In this document: positions 39,328-49,297 of the stretch, piece by piece
Layout of the letters: every line of letters starts with the position of its first letter
Numbering within the stretch: the first letter of the stretch is position 1
DNA from: Georgenia sp. EYE_87
GTDB taxonomy: Bacteria; Actinomycetota; Actinomycetes; Actinomycetales; Actinomycetaceae
Reading direction: 5' to 3'
Length of the DNA: 64,000 nucleotides
Assembly (NCBI RefSeq): GCF_023148685.1
Contig: NZ_JAHXNL010000019.1
Location: 1 to 64,000, forward strand
Notes under the pieces: model-generated
Database searches by the model: none
The model's input: the letters and a program-made list of their open reading frames with translations, nothing else
What the model was told of the DNA's origin: nothing
Made by a program: the position numbers and the translations under genes

Positions 39328-40056
39328 ATGAGCCCAGCAACCCCCCGCACGCGCGGCGCCCGGCCGCCCCGACCGCGCTCGAGGAAGGCGGCCCGGGAGC
39401 AGGCGCTGGCCGTCGACGAGCTCCTCGCCACCGCCTGGCCGGGCGCCCGCTGCGAGCTCGACTTCACCACCCCGCTCGAGCTGCTCATGGCCACGGTGCT
39501 CTCCGCGCAGACCACGGACAAGCGGGTCAACCAGGTCACCCCCACGCTGTTCGCGCGCTACCCCGACGCCGCCGCCTACGCCGGTGCGCGGCGCGAGGAG
39601 CTGGAGGAGATCCTGAAGCCGCTCGGGTTCTTCCGCGCGAAGGCGGCGTCCGTGCAGGGCATCGGCGCCGCCCTGGTGGCCGACCACGGCGGCGAGGTGC
39701 CCGCGAGCCTGGACGAGCTGGTGAAGCTGCCCGGGGTGGGCCGCAAGACGGCGAACGTGGTGCTGGGCAACGCGTTCGGCATCCCCGGCATCACGGTGGA
39801 CACGCACGTCGGCCGGCTCTCCCGGCGGCTCGGGTGGACGAGGGAGAAGGACCCGGTCAAGGTGGAGAAGGCGATCGCCGAGCTGCTGCCGCCCGAGGAG
39901 TGGACGATGGCGTGCCACCGCCTGATCTTTCACGGCCGGCGCGTCTGCCACTCGCGCCGCCCGGCCTGCGGCGCCTGCGTGCTGGCCGAGCTGTGCCCGT
40001 CCTACGGGGAGGGGGAGACGGACCCGGAGAAGGCGCGCGCCCTGGTCGCGGTGTGA
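39328..40056 (+). CDS. nth: Endonuclease III
   Basis: Base-excision DNA glycosylase/AP lyase for oxidised pyrimidines; 242 aa. Helix-hairpin-helix [10 protein letters not shown] with catalytic Lys140, Asp158 in TVDTHVGRL, and the [4Fe-4S] site Cys207-x6-Cys214-x2-Cys217-x5-Cys223. TACGCT seven bases before the ATG is a leaderless -10. Divergent from crp, as in mycobacteria. Confidence 0.96.
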   Translation: MSPATPRTRGARPPRPRSRKAAREQALAVDELLATAWPGARCELDFTTPLELLMATVLSAQTTDKRVNQVTPTLFARYPDAAAYAGARREELEEILKPLGFFRAKAASVQGIGAALVADHGGEVPASLDELVKLPGVGRKTANVVLGNAFGIPGITVDTHVGRLSRRLGWTREKDPVKVEKAIAELLPPEEWTMACHRLIFHGRRVCHSRRPACGACVLAELCPSYGEGETDPEKARALVAV

Positions 40057-40081
40057 CGACGCCGGGTCGGACGACGGCGGG

Positions 40082-41038
40082 TCAGAGGTCCGCGAGGAGC
40101 TCCAGCAGCAGCGCGGTCACCCGGTCCGGCGCCTCCTCGGGCAGGAAGTGCCCGGCGCCGTCGACGACCTCCTGGCGCAGCGGCCCGGTGACGTAGGAGG
40201 CGTCGTGGAGGAAGACCCGGGCCGGCAGCAGCGGGTCCAGGGCGCCGCGCACCGTCAGCGTCGGCACGGTCACCGGGCGGCTGACCTGCGCGAGGTACCG
40301 GCGCCCGTCGGTGCGGGGCGTGGACCGGACGAGCCAGCGGAAGTGCTCCATCGTCGAGTGCGCCGCGAACGGCAGGCCCATCGCCTCGGTGTACAGGGCC
40401 GCCTCCGCGGTGGCGCCGTCGTTGCCCGGGGCCGACCAGGCCCGGAGCAGCTTGGCGACGAGGCCGCCCTCGAGCAGCGCCCGCTCGGGGAACCAGGGGA
40501 TCTGGAAGCGCAGCACGGTGCCGAGGGCCCGGGCGGGCAGCGGGTTGCTCAGCCGGTGCAGCGGCACCGGGTGCGGGTTCGCCAGCACCGCGACCGCGCG
40601 GGTGAGGTCCGGCGCGACGTGCGGCATCGCCCAGGCCACCGTGCCGCCGAAGCCGTGGCCGACGACGACGGCGCTCGCCGCACCGAGGGACCGGATCACC
40701 CCGGCGACGTCGCGGGCGAACACGGCGGTCTCGTGCCGGTGGGGCGGCTTGTCGGAGCCCCCGAAGCCGCGCAGGTCCATGGCGGCCACGGCGTGCCCCG
40801 CCTCGGCCAGCGCCGGGATCTGGTGGCGCCAGGCCCACCAGAACTCGGGGAAGCCGTGCAGCAGCAGCACGACCGGACGGTCCGGGCGGAACTCGCCCGC
40901 GGTCACGACGTGGAACTGGGCGCCGTTGGCGGCGACGTCGCGGTGCTGCCAGGGACCTGGGACCAGCACACAGCTCGAGTCGGCGACCACGGTCGGCACG
41001 TTACCGGCTGCCGGCGTCCGGCCGGACGCCGACGCCAC
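40082..41038 (-). CDS. Alpha/beta hydrolase, EphE-like, with altered nucleophile elbow
   Basis: 318 aa alpha/beta hydrolase of the epoxide hydrolase type: oxyanion motif HGFPEFWWAW, cap domain, late acid in GALDPLLPA and His in GAGHFLPEE. But the elbow reads GHGFGG, with Gly where Asp (or Ser) should be, so classical covalent catalysis looks impossible. The neighbour order (crp-nth-ephE) matches mycobacterial ephE. Start uncertain; GTG at 41038 taken. Confidence 0.8.
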   Translation of the reverse strand: MASASGRTPAAGNVPTVVADSSCVLVPGPWQHRDVAANGAQFHVVTAGEFRPDRPVVLLLHGFPEFWWAWRHQIPALAEAGHAVAAMDLRGFGGSDKPPHRHETAVFARDVAGVIRSLGAASAVVVGHGFGGTVAWAMPHVAPDLTRAVAVLANPHPVPLHRLSNPLPARALGTVLRFQIPWFPERALLEGGLVAKLLRAWSAPGNDGATAEAALYTEAMGLPFAAHSTMEHFRWLVRSTPRTDGRRYLAQVSRPVTVPTLTVRGALDPLLPARVFLHDASYVTGPLRQEVVDGAGHFLPEEAPDRVTALLLELLADL

Positions 41039-41053
41039 TCGTCATGACGGCCG

Positions 41054-41377
41054 TCACAGCACGGCCAGCAGAGCCATGTACGCGCCGGTGCCGCCGAGGA
41101 TGCTCAGCATCGCGTTGCGCCGCCACAGGTGCAGGGCGGCCGTGACGCCGACGCCCACGAGCTCGGGCAGGCCGTGCGGGGCGCTGGTGAGGTCCACCGA
41201 CGAGAGGGTGTAGACCACGAGGATCGCCATGACCCCCAGCGGCATCGTGCGGGCCAGGTGGTCGACGACGGCAGAGTCGCGCACCCGGCGCAGCGCGACG
41301 AACGGCGCCAGGCGAAGCGCGTACGTGACGGCGGAGATCACGAGCAGGGTCAGGAGGATCTGGCCGGCGCTAGGCAT
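41054..41377 (-). CDS. azlD: AzlD-family branched-chain amino acid exporter subunit
   Basis: 107 aa with four hydrophobic helices and the AzlD pattern (TYALRLAPFVALRR, MPLGVMAILVVYTL). Works with AzlC, whose gene overlaps its start by eight bases, to export branched-chain amino acids or analogues. Confidence 0.9.
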   Translation of the reverse strand: MPSAGQILLTLLVISAVTYALRLAPFVALRRVRDSAVVDHLARTMPLGVMAILVVYTLSSVDLTSAPHGLPELVGVGVTAALHLWRRNAMLSILGGTGAYMALLAVL

Positions 41378-42158
41378 GGCGGCCCTCCGTGGTGCTCGGG
41401 GCTCCGGCGGTCCTGTCGCGAGCCCGCTGCCGGAGCAGGCGGGCGACCAGCACGACGACGAACGCCGTGAGTGCGAGCACGAGCATGCCGCCCGGGGCGA
41501 CGGCGAGGGCGAGCCCGGCGCAGGCGAGCGCGACCAGCAGGGTCGGCAGGTCGGGGGCCGCGCGGTAGGCGTCGATCGTGAGGACCACGAACAGGGCCGT
41601 CAGCGCGAACCCGAGGCCCTCGGCGTCGAGGCCCAGGCCCGCCCCGAGCAACGCTCCGACCGTGGAGCCGGTGAGCCAGTAGAGGTGGCAGAAGATCTCC
41701 GTGGCGAGCACCCGCGTGCCGGTCAGGGTGTGCGGGGGCCGCGTGGCGAGCAGCGCGTACGCCTCGTCGGTCAGGGCGTGGACGCCGTAGAGCCGCCCGA
41801 TCCCGGAGCGGATCTTCCGCAGCGGGAAGCTCAGGCCGTAGAAGACGTGCCGGAAGTTCACGAAGAACGTCGTGGCGGCCACCTGGGCGAGGCCCACGCC
41901 GCCGGTGACGAGGCCGATGGCGAGGAACTCCATCGAGCCGGCGTAGATGAGTACCGAGAACACCGGTGCCCACCACCAGTCCAGCCCGCTGGTGGCGAGC
42001 AGCACGCCGAACGCCGTCCCGAGAGGCAGGTAGCCCATGCCCACGCCGAGCGTGTCCCTGGCCGCCAGGCCCACCTGGTGCCGCCGGTAGGCGCGGCGCC
42101 CGAGCACGGGGGCTGCGCCGCCGTCGCCCTCGGCGGCGGGGACGGAGCGGGCGGACAT
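41370..42158 (-). CDS. azlC: AzlC-family branched-chain amino acid exporter subunit
   Basis: 262 aa, about six helices: GMGYLPLGTAFGVLLATSGL, YAGSMEFLAIGLV and NFRHVFYGLSFPLR are family signatures. TAACCT six bases before the ATG suggests a leaderless azlCD transcript. Confidence 0.92.
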   Translation of the reverse strand: MSARSVPAAEGDGGAAPVLGRRAYRRHQVGLAARDTLGVGMGYLPLGTAFGVLLATSGLDWWWAPVFSVLIYAGSMEFLAIGLVTGGVGLAQVAATTFFVNFRHVFYGLSFPLRKIRSGIGRLYGVHALTDEAYALLATRPPHTLTGTRVLATEIFCHLYWLTGSTVGALLGAGLGLDAEGLGFALTALFVVLTIDAYRAAPDLPTLLVALACAGLALAVAPGGMLVLALTAFVVVLVARLLRQRARDRTAGAPSTTEGRHA

Positions 42159-42246
42159 GAGGCCAGGTTAGGTCCCGGCGCCGCGCGGCTCGGCCCGTGC
42201 CCATACCGCGGGAGGCAGGGGGCAGCCACCGGACGACCGCTCCAGG

Positions 42247-42288
42247 ACAGCACGACCGCTGCAGGCGCTCCTGCAGCGGTCGTGCTGT
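42247..42288 (-). terminator. Perfect 19-bp hairpin after acs
   Basis: ACAGCACGACCGCTGCAGG and its exact complement are separated by four bases, 22 bases past the acs stop. Exceptionally long and perfect for a terminator; no U-run. Confidence 0.75.
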
Positions 42289-42310
42289 CGTGCGGCGCTC
42301 GGGGCGGGGG

Positions 42311-44308
<1,998 letters not shown>

Positions 44309-44345
44309 CTACGTCCTCCCTGGGGCGAGAAGCGTGGCGGCGGCG

Positions 44346-44361
44346 TGTGCCGCGCATCACA
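44346..44361. promoter_or_regulatory. Crp site in the acs promoter
   Basis: TGTGCCGCGCATCACA matches TGTGA-N6-TCACA at nine of ten positions. Crp/GlxR control of acs is well known in actinobacteria and E. coli. This is the best Crp site in the window. Confidence 0.75.
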
Positions 44362-44425
44362 GAACTGTCGCATGCAACATAGCGAACTCGTCCGTGCCCG
44401 AGACAGCCCGTCTCCGGCGTCTGTG

Positions 44426-45340
44426 TTACCGCCCGTTGCCGTGGCGTGCGGAGCGACCGGTGCGCAGGGCGTAGGCCTCGCGGGCCCGCTCCTCGGCGCG
44501 GCCGAGCCGGCGGGCGCCGTGGGAGACCACACCGACGGCCAGCAGGCCCAACCCGTACAGGGCGAGCCGTCCGGCGGGGCCGTCGGCGAGCAGGTGGTGC
44601 GCGACGTTGCGGCCGAGCGCGTTGAGGTCCTCCAGCCAGGTCACCGCAGGCTCCACGACCTCGGCGGTCCGGGCGGGCAGGATCACGAAGGCGAGGCCGG
44701 CGAGCAGCACCAGGACACCGGTCACCTGGGCCCCGAGGGAGGACCACCGGGCGGTCAGCAGGACGACGGCGGTGACGACGAGCCCGGCGGCAAGCTCGAT
44801 GAGGGCGGCGGGGGCCAGCTCGCCCCGCGCCCAGGGGCTGTCGTCGCCGAGCGTGAGGCGAGCTCCGGCGTCGGCGACGAGGTACCAGGCCACCGGGGCC
44901 AGGACGAGCGTCAGGAGCAGGCTCCACCAGTGCGCGCCCGCGCGGGAGCGGGGGGCCGCCTGCGTGGCGCCGTCGAGCACGCCGGCGGACGCCTCCCGCT
45001 CGCGCCAGCGCTCCCGCAGGGCCGCCTCCTCGGGCGTGCGCGCCACGTGCGGGCCGGGCTCCGGGCGGGTGCCGGGCTCCGGGTGCGGGTCCGCGTCGCC
45101 GCGGGGGGTGCCGGCGTCCGCGCCGGTCGGGGCCTCGCCGCGCAGCCCCATGAACCCCTGGCGGCGCGTCGCGGTGCTCTCCAGCTCGGAGGTGTCGTCC
45201 CGCTCCGGGCGCCGGGCGGCGGGGCTGCGGAAGCTGCCGGCGCGGAGGTCGGCGGTCTCGTCGGCGTCGTGGGCGGTGGGGTCCGGCGTCGGCTCGTCCC
45301 GGCGGGGCGTCCGGGCGTCGTCGGGGCTGGGCGTGGTCAC
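44426..45340 (-). CDS. Membrane protein of unknown function, related to the next gene
   Basis: 304 aa. The first 135 residues are hydrophilic and disordered (Asp/Pro/Arg/Glu rich); then four membrane helices. The end reads HGARRLGRAEERAREAYALR, matching a motif found twice in the upstream protein (45419). GGAGG five bases before the GTG. Family unknown; the arrangement suggests an actinobacterial cell-envelope or division-associated protein, but nothing shows it. Confidence 0.78.
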   Translation of the reverse strand: MTTPSPDDARTPRRDEPTPDPTAHDADETADLRAGSFRSPAARRPERDDTSELESTATRRQGFMGLRGEAPTGADAGTPRGDADPHPEPGTRPEPGPHVARTPEEAALRERWREREASAGVLDGATQAAPRSRAGAHWWSLLLTLVLAPVAWYLVADAGARLTLGDDSPWARGELAPAALIELAAGLVVTAVVLLTARWSSLGAQVTGVLVLLAGLAFVILPARTAEVVEPAVTWLEDLNALGRNVAHHLLADGPAGRLALYGLGLLAVGVVSHGARRLGRAEERAREAYALRTGRSARHGNGR

Positions 45341-45418
45341 GTGAGCCTCCTCGATCGGTGGATCGCGGTCACGCTAACGGACGCCGGGGGCGACGGCGGC
45401 GGGGCGCGCCGCCGCGGC

Positions 45419-46420
45419 TCAGGCCTCCGCAGAGGTGAGCGCGAGGTCGGCGCGCTCGTACCGCCGGCCCGACCGGCGGGCGAAGTGGGCGGCGCCGCCG
45501 CAGACCGCGAGGATCCCGCCGAGGAGGAGCCACGTGCCGGAGACGAGGAGCTGGAAGCCGCCCGGCAGCACGCTGAGGGCGCTGAGCAACGGCTCGAGCC
45601 GGTCGACCCCCTGCGCGAACAGCACCGCCAGGGCGCCCACGGCGAGGAGCAGCCAGCCCGCCAGCTGGGGGCCGAGGGAGGAGAGTCCGGCGAGCAGGAC
45701 GACGACGGCGAGCAGCACCGTCCCCGCCAGAAGGCTCGGTTCCTGCCACGGCTGGCGGGTCAGCGTCGTGCCGAGCACCAGCGCCGCCGTCGTACCGCGG
45801 CCCAGCAGCACCGCCACGGGCGGAAGCAGGACGAGGGAGAAGAAGGCGCTGAGGGCGTGGCCCCACATCCGTGAGCGGGGCGCCGCCGGCGTCTCGGCCC
45901 CGGCGCCCCGGGCGAGGGCAGCCTCCTCGCGTTCCTGGCGGCGCCCGGCGCGGCGCGCGAGGTGGCAGGCGGCACCGCCGGCGACGAGCGCAGCCCCGGC
46001 GGCGAGCACCAGGCCCGACGCGAGCGGCCGGAGCAGCGGATCGGTCAGGGGGGCGGTCGACGGGCCGAGGAGGGGGCGGATCAGCGGCAGGCCGACCAGG
46101 CCCGGGAGCACGCCCCACACGAGCCCGCCGACCCCCAGGGCGAGGCTGGAGGCCCGTGCCGCCACCATGCCGAGGACGGCGAGCAGGAGCAGCCCGAGCA
46201 GGAGGGGACCGGCGCCGACGACGTCCGAGGAGCCCTCGAGCGGCAGGAGCATGTCGATGCCGAGCAGGGCGAGGTAGAGGGCGGCCGGGGTGACGACCAG
46301 GCCCACCAGCACCGCGAGCACGTGGGCGCGCATCCGGGACCGCGGAGGCGCCGGGGGGCCCGAGAGACCTCGCAGGAGCTCCTCCGGTCCCTCGGGCGGC
46401 TGGCTGTGCTGGCTGCTCAC
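45419..46420 (-). CDS. Eight-helix membrane protein with internal duplication
   Basis: 333 aa made of two similar halves. Each starts with PPRSRMRAH or APRSRMWGH, has four helices, and ends in HLARRAGRRQEREEAAL or HFARRSGRRYERADLAL. The gene behind it carries a third copy of the module. GTG at 46420 is preferred over TTG at 46432 because GGAGG lies just between them. Function unknown. Confidence 0.78.
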   Translation of the reverse strand: MSSQHSQPPEGPEELLRGLSGPPAPPRSRMRAHVLAVLVGLVVTPAALYLALLGIDMLLPLEGSSDVVGAGPLLLGLLLLAVLGMVAARASSLALGVGGLVWGVLPGLVGLPLIRPLLGPSTAPLTDPLLRPLASGLVLAAGAALVAGGAACHLARRAGRRQEREEAALARGAGAETPAAPRSRMWGHALSAFFSLVLLPPVAVLLGRGTTAALVLGTTLTRQPWQEPSLLAGTVLLAVVVLLAGLSSLGPQLAGWLLLAVGALAVLFAQGVDRLEPLLSALSVLPGGFQLLVSGTWLLLGGILAVCGGAAHFARRSGRRYERADLALTSAEA

Positions 46421-46491
46421 GCGGTCCTCCAATCCTTGGAAGCGTACGCGCCCGTCGCCGTCCGGGTGCCGCGGCCGCCTAGCCTGGCCCG

Positions 46492-47409
46492 ATGAGCTCC
46501 GACGTCACCGCCGCGCTGGACGCGCTGGCCAGTCTGGACGGGGTGGCGCAGGCGGCGGACCGCGCCCGCGAGGCCGTCACCGAGCTGCGCTGGCACGAGG
46601 GCCTGCGCCGGCGGTGGCGGGAGGCCCGGGCGGAGACGGCCGTCCGTTCCGCCGTCGCGACCGTCGCCCTCGAGGGTGTGCGCGCCGACGCCGGGTGGTT
46701 GCGCCAGCAGGTCGCCTCGGGTGCCGCCGCGCCCGGCGGACTGCCTGCGGGGGAGGCGCTGGTGGTGGCGGCGTGGCGCGCGCAGGTCCACGTCGGCGAG
46801 CTGCTCGGTGACCTCGGCGGCCGTGGCCGCCCGCCCGCCGCGCCCGCCGGCGAGCTCGTCGCCGGGCTGCACCGGGACCTGACCGCGCACCTCGCCGCCG
46901 CCGGGGCGCTGCCCGCGGCCGCCGTCGGGCGTCCGCGGACCGACGACCAGCCGCGCGAGGGCGGGCCGCTCGACCCGCCGGTGACCCTGCGCGGCGGCGG
47001 CGGCGACCCGGCCCCGGCGCCGGTGGGGGCGGAGCTGCGGTCGCGGCTGGCGGCGGTGCTCGCGGTGCTCGCCGCGGAGGAGGCTCCCGCGCTGGTGCGC
47101 GTCGGCGTCGTGCACGGGGAGCTGGCCACGCTCCGCCCGTTCACCACCGGCAACGGCCTGCTCGCCCGCGCGGTGGCCCGCCTCGTCGCGGTGCGCTCCG
47201 GCCTCGAGCCCACCGGCGTCGCGGTCCTGGACGCCCACGCGGCGGAGCGGCCGGGCGCCTACCGCGAGGCGCTCGCCGGGTACGCCTCCGGCACTCCCGC
47301 CGGCGTCGCGCACTGGCTGCGCTTCCAGGCCGACGCCGTCGTCGTCGGCGCCGTCGAGGGCGCCGCGGTGGCGACGGCGGTGCGCGCCGGGCGGACCGCG
47401 CCCGCCTGA
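46492..47409 (+). CDS. Fic-like protein with degenerate active site
   Basis: 305 aa, largely helical. Residues 205-230 read HGELATLRPFTTGNGLLAR, which aligns with the Fic signature HPFxDGNGRxxR, but His is Arg215, Asp is Thr219 and the Arg after GNG is Leu223. AMPylation by the usual mechanism is therefore unlikely; the phosphate-binding GNG is kept. TAGCCT six bases before the ATG is a leaderless -10. The 3' end overlaps the HAD phosphatase gene by 151 bases. Confidence 0.78.
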   Translation: MSSDVTAALDALASLDGVAQAADRAREAVTELRWHEGLRRRWREARAETAVRSAVATVALEGVRADAGWLRQQVASGAAAPGGLPAGEALVVAAWRAQVHVGELLGDLGGRGRPPAAPAGELVAGLHRDLTAHLAAAGALPAAAVGRPRTDDQPREGGPLDPPVTLRGGGGDPAPAPVGAELRSRLAAVLAVLAAEEAPALVRVGVVHGELATLRPFTTGNGLLARAVARLVAVRSGLEPTGVAVLDAHAAERPGAYREALAGYASGTPAGVAHWLRFQADAVVVGAVEGAAVATAVRAGRTAPA

Positions 47410-48107
47410 GGAACGGGCGCCCCGTCAGGCAGGAGCGGCACGGGGCGGGCGAAGCGTCGCACCTCCCAGCCGCGCTGGCGGGCCAGGCGGTGCAGCGCAC
47501 GGTCGGGGTTGACGGCCACCGGGTGGCCCACCGCCTCGAGCATGGGCAGGTCCGTCACGGAGTCGGTGTACGCCCAGCTCCGGGCGAGGTCGTACCCGTG
47601 CGTCTCCGCGAGCTCGCGCAGCGCGGCCGCCTTGGCCGGCCCGTACGCGTAGTACTCGATGGCCCCGGTGTACCGGCCGTCCACCACCGCCATCCGTGAC
47701 GCCACCACGTGGTCCGCGCCGACGAGGCGGGCGATCGGGGCGACGACGTCGTCGCTGGAGGCCGACACGATCACCACGTCGGTGCCCGCGGCGTGGTGGC
47801 GGGTGATCAGATCGATCGCCTCCAGGTAGACGTGGGGCTGGACGAACGTCGTGATCGCCCTCTCGACCACCTCCTGCAGCCGCGTGACCTCCCAGCCGTC
47901 GACCATGCGGGAGAGCTGCTCGCGCACCCGCTCGCTGCGCCGGTGGTCCGCCGCGACGAGGACGTAGGCCAGCTGCGCCGACGCGGAGCGCGCGAGGTCG
48001 GCCCGGGTGAGGAGGCCGGCCGCCAGCAGGGGGCGCGCCAGCACGAGCGAGGAGGGGGTGGCCAGGACCGTCTGGTCCAGGTCGAAGAAGGCGGCGGTGC
48101 GGGTCAT
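47259..48107 (-). CDS. HAD-IB family phosphatase (SerB-like)
   Basis: 282 aa. Motif I is FFDLDQTVL (Asp9, Asp11), motif II VIVSASSDD, and motif IV YTDSVTDLPML; the cap is helical as in the HAD-IB subfamily. Typical of the actinobacterial Rv3661-type protein next to the Tad locus; substrate unknown. The last 50 residues, antisense to the Fic gene, are low complexity and may be a recent extension after stop loss. Confidence 0.87.
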   Translation of the reverse strand: MTRTAAFFDLDQTVLATPSSLVLARPLLAAGLLTRADLARSASAQLAYVLVAADHRRSERVREQLSRMVDGWEVTRLQEVVERAITTFVQPHVYLEAIDLITRHHAAGTDVVIVSASSDDVVAPIARLVGADHVVASRMAVVDGRYTGAIEYYAYGPAKAAALRELAETHGYDLARSWAYTDSVTDLPMLEAVGHPVAVNPDRALHRLARQRGWEVRRFARPVPLLPDGAPVPQAGAVRPARTAVATAAPSTAPTTTASAWKRSQCATPAGVPEAYPASASR

Positions 48108-48295
48108 CGGGGCGCTGACCCGCGGGGCAGGGACTCCATGCGTCACACTCTGGCACCCGGAGCCGCGGGCGTCTGCCCGGCGGAGGCCGGCAGGTGGCGT
48201 CCACATCCTCACGGCCGCTCCGGTCTGTCCACAGCACGACGACGCCACGGGCGGCCGTCGGGACATGCTCGGAGCCCGATCGCCGAGGAGGTCCC

Positions 48296-49297
48296 ATGAC
48301 GACGCCGTTGACCGAGACCGCGGTGGCGCTGCGCAGCGACGACGCCGCCCTGACCGCTCGCGTCCGGCGGCTGACGGACCTGGCCGGGGTGGGGCTGACC
48401 GTGGTCCCGACCGACCGGGTGCTGCCGGACGCTGCGGTGCTGCTGGACGCCGCCGGGCCCGTGGGTGCGCTCACCGTGCGGGTGGATCCCGCGCGGACGG
48501 TGGCGGCGGAGGGCCCGCTGCCGGCCGCGGTCCTCCTGCCGGGCGAGGAGTCCGCGCTGCTCGACGTCCTCGTCACGGCCGCGACCCCGTACCGGGCCCG
48601 GACCGTCGGGGTGGTGGGCGCCCACGGGGGCGCGGGGGCCTCGGTGCTCGCGGCCGTCCTCGCCCGGGCCTGCGTGGCGACCGGGGTCGCCACGGCGCTG
48701 GTCGACCTGGACCCGGCCGGCGGCGGGCTCGACGTGCTGCTCGGGCTGGAGTTCGACCCCGGGAGGCGCTGGGCCGACGTCCGGGAGGAGCGCGGGGCGC
48801 TGCTGCCCGAACGCCTGGCCCTGGCGCTGCCCACGTGGCACCTCGTGCGCGTGCTCTCGGGCGACCGGCGCGGTGGCGCGGGGGCCGACGATCTCGCGGT
48901 GCGCTCGGCGGTCCGCGCCCTCGGTCAGGGGCACGACGTCGTGATCCTCGACCTGCCGCGCCAGGTCCTCGCACCCGGGGCCGCGCGGGAGGCGTGGCTC
49001 GGCCGGTGCAGCGACGTCGTCCTCGTCGGCGGGGCCGGGGTCCGAGCCGGGGCGGCCGCGATCGCCGCCGCGCCGCTGGTCCGGGCGGGCTGCGCTGTCC
49101 ACCTCGTGGTGCGGGGCCCGGCGGCGGAGGCGGCCGAGGTGGCGGAGGTGGCCGGGCTCCCGCTGGCGGCGGTGCTGCGCGAGGAGCGGAACCTCGGCGC
49201 CGACGTCGAGCGCGGGGCACGGCCGGGCGACCGGCGCCGCGGGCCCCTCATGTCGACGGCCCGCGAGCTGGTGACCCGGCTGGGGCTGGCGCCGTGA
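48296..49297 (+). CDS. CpaE/Ssd-like MinD-family protein
   Basis: 333 aa with a receiver-like N-terminus and a MinD-type ATPase domain from about 100, whose phosphate loop GAHGGAGASVLA lacks the Lys of a true deviant Walker A. In actinobacteria this 'helicase/secretion neighbourhood' CpaE protein places the Tad pilus machine or affects septum placement. First gene of a seven-gene operon; GAGGAGG before the ATG; stop overlaps cpaF. Confidence 0.87.
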   Translation: MTTPLTETAVALRSDDAALTARVRRLTDLAGVGLTVVPTDRVLPDAAVLLDAAGPVGALTVRVDPARTVAAEGPLPAAVLLPGEESALLDVLVTAATPYRARTVGVVGAHGGAGASVLAAVLARACVATGVATALVDLDPAGGGLDVLLGLEFDPGRRWADVREERGALLPERLALALPTWHLVRVLSGDRRGGAGADDLAVRSAVRALGQGHDVVILDLPRQVLAPGAAREAWLGRCSDVVLVGGAGVRAGAAAIAAAPLVRAGCAVHLVVRGPAAEAAEVAEVAGLPLAAVLREERNLGADVERGARPGDRRRGPLMSTARELVTRLGLAP

